From Planctomycetaceae bacterium (GTDB lineage Bacteria > Planctomycetota > Planctomycetia > Pirellulales > UBA1268): 6,756 nucleotides of DNA. Of this stretch, positions 1-5,164 are shown one piece after another (the stretch's first letter is position 1; each line of letters starts with the position of its first letter). The notes below the pieces were generated by a model. That model was given only the letters and a program-made list of their open reading frames with translations. It did not search any database and had not been told where the DNA came from. The stretch lies in NCBI GenBank assembly GCA_003488325.1, contig DNLZ01000088.1:6633-13388 (forward strand), given 5' to 3'. Made by a program: the position numbers and the translations under genes.

Positions 1-38
1 GCTTCATCGGGAGGGAATCGCGTCGCGGCGGCCATCAT
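1..38 (-). CDS. Start of a downstream gene, overlapping the bicupin stop (partial, unknown product)
   Basis: On the minus strand an ATG (38-36) overlaps the bicupin stop codon TGA (37-35) in the classic ATGA arrangement, and a second in-frame ATG follows directly. The frame stays open to the window edge and reads MMAATRFPPDE. A good Shine-Dalgarno-like GGAAGG (44-49) sits 5 nt before the first ATG, inside the last codons of the bicupin gene. Together these suggest a translationally coupled next gene of the same operon. Only about 12 codons are visible, so no product can be named, and the overlap could be coincidental. Confidence 0.45.
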   Translation of the reverse strand, partial: MMAAATRFPPDE

Positions 39-1300
39 GCGCGCCTTCCGTGCTTCGGCAGGTCGCTGTGCACGTCGGGGCCGAAGTACCGCAGGGACAC
101 GAGCGGGCCGGGACCGGTGTTCTCCACCACGTAGCCCTCGGCGGCCGCGTCGGCTGAGATGAAGAGTTCGTCCGCCGTCATCTCGCCGAAGCGGATCAGC
201 GTCGGCGTGGCCACGTCGTGCGGGCCCACCCTGCCTTCTCCCTGCACGGTGATCCAGCCGCTGGCGCCCGCATCCTTGATCGTGATCCTCGCACCCGGCT
301 CGAGCGTCAGTTCCTTCGCGCTGAAAAGCTGCTGGCCGTCGACGTGGCCGTACACGATCCAGCGGTCGGTGGCACCCTTGTCGCTTCGCTTCTCGTCCAC
401 GATGGGCGCGAGGAAGTTGCTCTCCTTGTAGTGCGTGTCGACGTTCTTCTCCCAGTCGAGCTGGCCGATGATGAAGTCGAGGTCGTGGTGCTTCTCCTTG
501 GGCATGTCCTTGACGAGCAGGCTCCAGGGCACGGCACGCCCCTCGACGAGCGACTGGAACATCGCGAACACGTCGCTGCCCCACTGCGGCTCGTAGGTGA
601 GCAGCGAACCCGGGGCGTGCAGCACCCCCGGCGGAATCAGCCAGCCGGTGCCCCGCTCGAGTCGGTAGGCCTTCGACAGGCCGAGGATCCCGTTGTCCCC
701 CTTGTTCCAGTTCTCGAGGCAGCGACGCAGGTCGGCCTTCGTCGTACCCGGTTCGAGGCCCATGAAGGTGTAGGGAAAATGGTTGTCACAGTTGTTGTAC
801 TGCGGCGGGAAGTAGTAGCTCTCGGGCTTTCCTTCCTGGCCGACGAGCTTCGCGTCGGCCGACGACTGGTGCATGTGGTGGGGGATCGGCCCCATGTTGT
901 CGAAGAACTTCGAGTACACGGGCCACTTCTTGTGGCGTTCCCAGACGCGGGCGCCGACGAGCCTCGCGCCCCCCTCGGCCACCGCATCACGCAGGAGAAA
1001 CCGCTCGCCCTCGAAGACGCACCACGAAAGTCCCTCGTCCGGCACGCGGCCCTCGTTCGCCGCCTCGGTCGTGCTGGCGAACCAGCGCTCGTCGATGCCG
1101 CCACGGTCGAGACCGTAGGCGTAGTAGTCATCCGGATGGAGTCGCACCCGCTTGCCGGGGTGGAGGAAACTGCGTGGCACCCAGGTGGGCGAGAGGCGGA
1201 GCATGCCCTTGCCGGCATCGAGGGCACGGCCGAGGGCGGCGCCGACGTTCTTCGCGTGCGGGAGCAGGGCGGAGGTCTTCGACGGGGTGACGTTGGGCAT
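35..1300 (-). CDS. Bicupin protein resembling type I (class I) mannose-6-phosphate isomerase
   Basis: A 421-residue soluble protein with no signal peptide. It resembles type I phosphomannose isomerases, zinc cupin enzymes that interconvert mannose-6-phosphate and fructose-6-phosphate. The first cupin spans about residues 110-260. Its candidate metal ligands are H142 and H144 in IPHHMHQ, E160 in a GKPE motif matching the family's HKPE, and H228 in PPGVLHAPGS, which matches the family's second-motif histidine. The canonical QxH is HxH here, and an aromatic stretch (YYFPPQYN) follows KPE. A second, degenerate cupin-like beta domain covers about 312-408. Translation starts at the ATG at 1300, with only a weak GGAAG upstream. 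A leftward promoter and a stem-loop lie in its leader. The fold call is strong. The substrate is uncertain: it could be another sugar or sugar phosphate, or the protein could be a non-catalytic cupin. Confidence 0.75.
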   Translation of the reverse strand: MPNVTPSKTSALLPHAKNVGAALGRALDAGKGMLRLSPTWVPRSFLHPGKRVRLHPDDYYAYGLDRGGIDERWFASTTEAANEGRVPDEGLSWCVFEGERFLLRDAVAEGGARLVGARVWERHKKWPVYSKFFDNMGPIPHHMHQSSADAKLVGQEGKPESYYFPPQYNNCDNHFPYTFMGLEPGTTKADLRRCLENWNKGDNGILGLSKAYRLERGTGWLIPPGVLHAPGSLLTYEPQWGSDVFAMFQSLVEGRAVPWSLLVKDMPKEKHHDLDFIIGQLDWEKNVDTHYKESNFLAPIVDEKRSDKGATDRWIVYGHVDGQQLFSAKELTLEPGARITIKDAGASGWITVQGEGRVGPHDVATPTLIRFGEMTADELFISADAAAEGYVVENTGPGPLVSLRYFGPDVHSDLPKHGRRA

Positions 1301-1337
1301 ACGGGAGGGCTTCCGCGGGCAGGGAGTTCGGCGCGTG

Positions 1338-1386
1338 GGTGGTCGGGGCTGGCAGACCGGAACGAGTCACCCCAGATCCGACCACC
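1338..1386 (-). promoter_or_regulatory. Stem-loop in the predicted 5' leader of the bicupin gene
   Basis: GGTGGTCGG (1338-1346) and CCGACCACC (1378-1386) are perfect 9-bp inverted arms. Inside them CTGG (1349-1352) pairs with CCAG (1372-1375) across a 2x2 internal loop, leaving a 19-nt apical loop. In the leftward transcript it would begin within a few bases of the predicted transcription start (about 1389) and end 37 nt before the bicupin ATG. It lacks a following U-tract, so a leader structure or protein-binding site is more likely than an intrinsic terminator. No known riboswitch class is recognised. Confidence 0.4.
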
Positions 1387-1395
1387 GGAGGCACC

Positions 1396-1424
1396 GTTGT
1401 ACGAATCCCGAAAATGTGCCGCAA
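1396..1424 (-). promoter_or_regulatory. Candidate sigma-70-like promoter for the bicupin gene
   Basis: On the minus strand TTGCGG (1424-1419) is followed after exactly 17 nt by TACAAC (1401-1396), with an A/T-richer spacer in an otherwise very GC-rich gap. The hexamers match 3/6 and 4/6 of the TTGACA/TATAAT consensus. The predicted start at about 1389 gives a leader of roughly 88 nt. It is plausible in position and spacing but weak in sequence. Confidence 0.3.
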
Positions 1425-1438
1425 GCAGCGGCGTTTCC

Positions 1439-1455
1439 CGACGGCGGGGCCGTCG
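1439..1455 (-). terminator. Short GC hairpin just after the DUF72 stop codon
   Basis: CGACGG (1439-1444) and CCGTCG (1450-1455) form a perfect 6-bp stem with a 5-nt loop, starting 8 nt past the DUF72 stop codon in its direction of transcription. No U-tract follows. It may help transcript ending or 3' stability, but it is too small to call a definite intrinsic terminator. Confidence 0.25.
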
Positions 1456-1463
1456 CCGCGAGG

Positions 1464-2495
1464 TCACACGTGGGCTCGAATCGCCTCGGCGAGGCGTCTC
1501 ACCGAGAGCGGCGCCGAACCCTCCGCCTTGTTGTTGATCGTGATGAAGACGTCACGGCCGGCCGCGACGCAACGCCGGGCGAGCCCCGCGAGCGCGGTCC
1601 TGCTCGATGCGTCCTCCTCGACGAGCCGATCGAACGGGAAGTAGTCGGCCCGCGCCTCCTCGTAGCCCCGTCCGGCATGCAGGTTCCAACGGGCGACGAG
1701 GGGCCACGTGCATCCCGGCCGGTCCAGCCCGAATGTCGTCGCCTGCGCCGTGGCCGGCGGCATCCGCGCGTGGATCGCCAGGCACGGCACCGCTCCCGCA
1801 TCGGCGAGCGCCACGCCGCACGCGGCCGTCACCAGTTCGGGATCACGAAACTCAGCGGCGTAGAGGGGGCCGCGCGGGAGCGATCCGAGAAAGGCGGCGA
1901 TCCGCGTGACGACCCGGGCCGGTGTGGCGAGAAGCCGTCGGCCGAGAGGGGGAAACTGGAAGACGAGCGGGCCGGCCGTCGCGCCGAGTCCGGCCATGGC
2001 CGGCTGCACGAAGGTCGTCGCCGCCGCGTGGGCGTCGAGAAAGGTCGGATTGTCGCGCATGGCCCCTCCCGACCCCCCGCGGATCACGGGATCGGTGAAG
2101 GCCGACGGCGCCTTGACCACGAAGCGAAACGACGCCGGCACCTGCGACGCGTACCGTGCGAATTCGTCCTCGGAGAGCGGTGCGTAGAACGTGCGATCGA
2201 GGCTCACCGTGCGAAACAGGGGGCAGGCCGCGTAGGCGGTCAGTCCCGCCCGCGCGAGTCGCTGCTCCGATTCCGGTCGTCCGTCGCGCGCGGCATAGAC
2301 GAGACCCGTCCATCCCGGGAACGACCAGCTGGACGTCCCCAGGCGGATGCCCGACGGCAGGATCGCGGCGAGTGCGGCCAGGTCGTCCTCGATCGGCACC
2401 GGTTCCACGGCCGCGACCGGACGCCTCGATCGAGACGCTTCCCGACGGCCCTCTGGCACGTCGTCATCGAAAAGCGACAACTGGCCGCCGCTCAT
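1464..2495 (-). CDS. DUF72 family (YecE-like) TIM-barrel protein with N-terminal clamp-binding-like motif
   Basis: A 343-residue protein with clear DUF72 signatures: GTSSWSFPGWTG at residues 53-64 (the family's first strand), the block SLDRTFYAPLSEDEF with VPASFRFVVKAP at about 98-130, LVFQFPP at 177-183, YAAEFRDP at 212-219, and the C-terminal VFITINNKAEGSAP at 316-329. The family adopts a TIM barrel and its biochemical role is unknown. A structure-based prediction for the Thermotoga member Tm1631, recalled from memory, proposed endonuclease IV-like DNA binding. The barrel begins near residue 50, so this protein has an extra N-terminal tail. That tail opens MSGGQLSLFDDD, containing QLSLF, a match to the bacterial sliding-clamp-binding consensus, followed by a charged, probably flexible linker. 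The start is the ATG at 2495, and no convincing Shine-Dalgarno site precedes it. The beta-helix gene lies upstream and is divergent. Confidence 0.88.
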   Translation of the reverse strand: MSGGQLSLFDDDVPEGRREASRSRRPVAAVEPVPIEDDLAALAAILPSGIRLGTSSWSFPGWTGLVYAARDGRPESEQRLARAGLTAYAACPLFRTVSLDRTFYAPLSEDEFARYASQVPASFRFVVKAPSAFTDPVIRGGSGGAMRDNPTFLDAHAAATTFVQPAMAGLGATAGPLVFQFPPLGRRLLATPARVVTRIAAFLGSLPRGPLYAAEFRDPELVTAACGVALADAGAVPCLAIHARMPPATAQATTFGLDRPGCTWPLVARWNLHAGRGYEEARADYFPFDRLVEEDASSRTALAGLARRCVAAGRDVFITINNKAEGSAPLSVRRLAEAIRAHV

Positions 2496-2505
2496 GCCGG
2501 ATGTC

Positions 2506-2515
2506 CCATCGATGG
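2506..2515. promoter_or_regulatory. 10-bp palindrome upstream of the DUF72 start
   Basis: CCATCGATGG is a perfect palindrome that ends 10 bp before the DUF72 start codon, in the 212-bp divergent region between DUF72 and the beta-helix gene. Its place near the start would suit an operator or a leader element, but a palindrome this short can arise by chance. Nothing else in this divergent gap (2496-2707) could be supported as a strong promoter on either strand. Confidence 0.2.
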
Positions 2516-2707
2516 ACCGATGTGTCGTGAGGCAGGCTCCCTGCGGAGTCTACCGCCCCGGTCCGCGGCGGCCGGCGTGCCACCAGAGTGTCCGGTCACC
2601 GCTGCCACGGTGTGTGGCGGGGGTGGCGCTCGACCGCGCGGTTCGGATCTCTCGCCGGGGTGTGCGTGCGTAGCATTGCGGCCGCGGGGGCAGGGAACGT
2701 CGCACCG

Positions 2708-4663
2708 ATGCATCTCGATACCCGGGGCGCGGACGTCGTCCCCTCCGCCCGTCGTCTCGGCGGCGGCTTCGCGACCAGACGGCGTGGACCACGCGTCCGC
2801 GTTGGAACGCTCTCGTATGAACCGTGCGAGCGTCGGCTGACCCTCGACGGCCGTGCGTCGCTCCCGTCCTACGACGTCGGCAGCCCCGCCTTCGTCGATG
2901 TCTGGGTCGATCCCGTCGCTGGCAGCGACGCCGCGGCCGGCGCGACCCGCGAGGCGGCCCTGCGCACGGTCACCGAGGCATGGCGGCGCATCCCGATGGG
3001 CGTGCCGTTGACGACCGGCGTGCGCATCAACCTTGCCGCCGGCACCTACTCGACCGACGACGTGCCCATCTACTGGGAACGGCGGCTCGGCACGCGCGAA
3101 GCCCCGATCGTGGTGCGTGCCGCCGATGGCGTGGGCACGGCTCGGCTGCCGACGGTCAACGTGTTCGGCTGCACCCACCTGCGGTTCGACGGCCTCCACA
3201 TCTCCGCGGGGGGCGGCGACGTCCTCCACTTCGAGGCCTGCACCCACGTGCTCCTCAAGGACACGACGGTCCAGGGGCTCGGGGCGATCGCGACCTATGC
3301 CGTGCCGCAGGAGACGCTCAAGGTCAACCAGTGCCAGCACGTCTACATCGAGCGCTGCGACATCTCCGGCGCATGGGACAACGCCATCGACTTCGTCGCC
3401 GTCCAGTACGGCCACGTCGTCGGCACACGCGTCCATCGGGCCGGCGACTGGGCGATGTACGCCAAGGGAGGCTCGGCGCATCTCGTGATCGCGGGCAACG
3501 AGTTCTTCGATGCCGGCACCGGGGGCTTCACCGCCGGACAGGGCACGGGATTCGAGTTCATGGTGGCCCCGTGGCTGCGGCACGAGGCCTCGCACATCAC
3601 CTTCGTCGACAACGTGATCCACGACGTCGAGGGCGCCGGGATGGGGGTGAACGGCGGTTTCGAGATCCTCATGGCCCGCAACGTGCTGTACCGCGTCGGC
3701 GCCCGCAGCCACGTCTTCGAGGCGGTGCACGGCCTGCGGAGCTGTGATGGCGACGTCGCGACCTGTTCGCGGTTTCTCGCCGCCGGCGGTTGGGGAACGT
3801 CGGTCCCGGGTCGTGAGGAGCCGATTCCCAACGAAAACGTGTTCGTTGTCGGCAACGTCGTGCTCAATCCGGACGGCCACGCGAGCCGCTGGCAGCACCT
3901 GGCCGTCGCGGCCCCGCGCACGCCGTCACCCGTTTCGAACATCCCGTCGCCGGCCCGGGCCGACGCCGGCCTCTTCCTCCGGGGCAACGTCATCTGGAAT
4001 GGTCCGGCCGATCATCCGCTCGGCGTCGAATCGCCGATGCTCGCGGCCGATATCCGAGCCCGAAATGCCATCAACACGCTGCGCCCGAGGCTCGTCGATC
4101 CCGCACGGGGCGACTACCGGCTCGCGTCCGACTTCGTGATGCCCGAGATCGGTGATGTGCCCGGGATGCCGGCGCTGCCGCCGGCGGGCGGCGGACCGTC
4201 CCCCGAGCCAGCCGACCCGCCCGTCATGCCCGTGACGCCCGGGCCCCCCGCCCCGCTCGATCCACCGGCCGACCCGGCCGATCCGGTCCCTGCCGCCCCG
4301 CGCATCAGCACGGTGCTCCTGCCGGCCGCCGGCACCTACCGCGCCGGACAACGCATCGAGATCCGGCTGCTCTTCAGCGAGGCGGTGCGGGTGCGCGGCA
4401 CGCCCCGTCTCGCACTGGTGGTCGGCGGGGTGACGCGAGCCGCCGTCTACCGTGCGGGGTCGGGAGGCGACACGCTCACCTTCACGTACACCGTGACGCG
4501 GCGCGATCGCGACCTCGACGGGGTGTCGCTCGCGTCGAGGATCCGAATGCCGAGAGGCGCGGCCATCCGCGGCCCTTCCGGGCTGCTTCAGGCCGCCGCC
4601 TTCGGCGCCGTCGACGCCCTCGACATCCTCGTCGATGGTCGGCCGGTCACGCGCCGTGCGTGA
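2708..4663 (+). CDS. Right-handed parallel beta-helix protein with C-terminal Ig-like domain
   Basis: A 651-residue, probably extracytoplasmic protein. Residues 1-48 are basic (RRRGPRVRV) and end in SYEPCERRLTLDG, which looks like a degenerate LEPR-XLL motif of planctomycete surface proteins. There is no classical hydrophobic signal peptide. Residues 62-95 (VDVWVDPVAGSDAAAG, then AALRTVTEAWRRIP) match the opening of DUF1565/pectate-lyase-like beta-helix proteins. Residues 105-480 show repeated coil-like units such as THLRFDGLHIS, VYIERCDISG, ITFVDNVIHDV and VFVVGNVVLNP. Residues 485-530 are a Pro/Asp-rich linker. Residues 531-645 resemble the Ig-like repeats of large adhesins (AGTYRAGQRI, FSEAVRVRGTPRLAL, DTLTFTYTV). 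Likely roles are polysaccharide binding or cleavage, or cell-surface display; no catalytic residues could be assigned. The ATG at 2708 is preferred, with AGGGA at 2692-2696. A GTG at 2588 would add 40 residues of implausible sequence. Confidence 0.8.
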   Translation: MHLDTRGADVVPSARRLGGGFATRRRGPRVRVGTLSYEPCERRLTLDGRASLPSYDVGSPAFVDVWVDPVAGSDAAAGATREAALRTVTEAWRRIPMGVPLTTGVRINLAAGTYSTDDVPIYWERRLGTREAPIVVRAADGVGTARLPTVNVFGCTHLRFDGLHISAGGGDVLHFEACTHVLLKDTTVQGLGAIATYAVPQETLKVNQCQHVYIERCDISGAWDNAIDFVAVQYGHVVGTRVHRAGDWAMYAKGGSAHLVIAGNEFFDAGTGGFTAGQGTGFEFMVAPWLRHEASHITFVDNVIHDVEGAGMGVNGGFEILMARNVLYRVGARSHVFEAVHGLRSCDGDVATCSRFLAAGGWGTSVPGREEPIPNENVFVVGNVVLNPDGHASRWQHLAVAAPRTPSPVSNIPSPARADAGLFLRGNVIWNGPADHPLGVESPMLAADIRARNAINTLRPRLVDPARGDYRLASDFVMPEIGDVPGMPALPPAGGGPSPEPADPPVMPVTPGPPAPLDPPADPADPVPAAPRISTVLLPAAGTYRAGQRIEIRLLFSEAVRVRGTPRLALVVGGVTRAAVYRAGSGGDTLTFTYTVTRRDRDLDGVSLASRIRMPRGAAIRGPSGLLQAAAFGAVDALDILVDGRPVTRRA

Positions 4664-4678
4664 CGTGCGGATCGCACG
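4664..4678. terminator. Hairpin between convergent genes
   Basis: CGTGCG (4664-4669) and CGCACG (4673-4678) form a perfect 6-bp stem with a 3-nt loop, immediately after the beta-helix stop codon in the 33-bp gap before the convergent small gene's stop. Its position suits a bidirectional terminator. There is no T-tract on either side, so the function is only inferred. Confidence 0.3.
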
Positions 4679-4696
4679 CCGCAGCCGTCGCGCCTC

Positions 4697-4963
4697 TCAG
4701 CCGACCGGATCGTCGAGTTCGACGAGCGTCGCCTCGGCCACGTCGGGAACCATCGCGTCGTCGTCTCCGTCCTGAGGGTCGGCACAGCGGACGTACGCCA
4801 CGAGTGCGTTCTTCTCGCTCTCCGAGATCTCCCCCTGGAGGTAGCCGTCGACGATCTGCACGAGCGGCATGGCCGTGCCGACGTCTCCACCCGTGGGAGA
4901 CCGCAGTTCCATCCGCCTCCGGACGTAGCGTTCGCACAGATCGAGCAGTTCGTCGCGGTTCAT
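4697..4963 (-). CDS. Small acidic protein of unknown function (88 aa)
   Basis: I do not recognise a family. The start is set by a strong Shine-Dalgarno GGAGGA (4973-4968) 5 nt before the ATG at 4963, so the in-frame GTG at 4990 and ATG at 4981 are probably not used. The product begins MNRDELLDLCERYV and has two segments that look helical (about residues 2-20 and 44-60). A conserved-looking middle reads MPLVQIVDGYLQGEIS, and the tail is acidic (DPQDGDDD and beyond). About 20 Asp/Glu against 8 Lys/Arg give a net charge near -12. There is no signal peptide, membrane segment or CxxC motif. It is convergent with the beta-helix gene and divergent from the transporter operon, with a palindrome upstream. 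The gene is well supported by its start signals; its role is unknown. Confidence 0.65.
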   Translation of the reverse strand: MNRDELLDLCERYVRRRMELRSPTGGDVGTAMPLVQIVDGYLQGEISESEKNALVAYVRCADPQDGDDDAMVPDVAEATLVELDDPVG

Positions 4964-4967
4964 GGGA

Positions 4968-4973
4968 TCCTCC
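4968..4973 (-). promoter_or_regulatory. Strong ribosome binding site of the small acidic protein
   Basis: GGAGGA on the minus strand lies 5 nt before the ATG at 4963. It is the best Shine-Dalgarno match in the window and decides the start of this gene against two upstream in-frame start codons. Confidence 0.6.
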
Positions 4974-4999
4974 GCAGGCATCCTCGCCACAGGAGTCGC

Positions 5000-5017
5000 C
5001 GACCGCCCGGGCGGTCG
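5000..5017. promoter_or_regulatory. 18-bp perfect palindrome in the divergent promoter region (candidate operator)
   Basis: CGACCGCCCGGGCGGTCG is perfectly palindromic with no spacer. It lies 36 bp upstream of the small acidic gene and about 150 bp upstream of the transporter gene. A TAnnAT-type -10 candidate on the minus strand (TAGGAT, 5029-5024) would put the small gene's transcription start at about 5017, at the edge of the palindrome, as expected for a repressor operator. Because the flanking genes diverge, a terminator is unlikely. No matching regulator is encoded in the window. Confidence 0.4.
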
Positions 5018-5152
5018 TTCTCCATCCTACGCATCCGTGCCCCGTTTGGTTCGCCGGCCGCCCGTCGTTCACACATTTCTCGCAATGATCCCCGTCCTCG
5101 CGGCCGTGACGTGCCGGTCGCGATCCGGCGCGACCGACCACGCGACCTGCGG

Positions 5153-5158
5153 TATGCT
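5153..5158 (+). promoter_or_regulatory. Candidate -10 element for a leaderless transporter transcript
   Basis: TATGCT matches 4/6 of the -10 consensus and ends 6 nt before the GTG start of the transporter gene at 5165, the spacing expected when transcription begins at the start codon itself. No good -35 hexamer is seen 16-18 nt upstream, and no Shine-Dalgarno sequence precedes the GTG. The assignment is tentative. Confidence 0.3.
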
Positions 5159-5164
5159 CCTGGG

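Noticed and set aside
218..1537. Long rightward open frame antisense to the bicupin gene
   Set aside because: It mirrors the codon phase of the real gene in GC-rich DNA, has low-complexity Arg/Val/Leu/Ala composition and no recognisable domain. The opposite strand carries clear cupin motifs.
2597..2612. CACCG/CGGTG mini inverted repeat in the DUF72/beta-helix divergent gap
   Set aside because: A 5-bp stem with a 6-nt loop is expected by chance in DNA of this composition, and no promoter element flanks it.
2588..2707. In-frame upstream extension of the beta-helix gene from a GTG
   Set aside because: The added 40 residues are Arg/Gly/Trp-rich with no signal peptide, and no ribosome site supports the GTG. 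The ATG at 2708 has AGGGA upstream.
1152..2840. Long rightward open frame covering the DUF72 gene and adjoining intergenic DNA
   Set aside because: The translation is Arg/Gly-rich with no domain, runs across two intergenic gaps, and lies antisense to an unmistakable DUF72 gene.
2492..3898. Long leftward open frame antisense to the beta-helix gene, abutting DUF72
   Set aside because: His/Asp/Val-rich, typical of reverse-complement translation of GC-rich coding DNA. The beta-helix reading on the plus strand has convincing domain structure.
4190..4300. Possible DNA tandem repeat in the beta-helix gene linker
   Set aside because: The Pro/Asp/Ala richness gives a repetitive look, but there is no regular repeat unit; it is a low-complexity protein linker.
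4964..4990. Upstream starts (ATG 4981, GTG 4990) for the small acidic protein
   Set aside because: The GGAGGA site lies between these and the ATG at 4963, at ideal spacing for the latter only.
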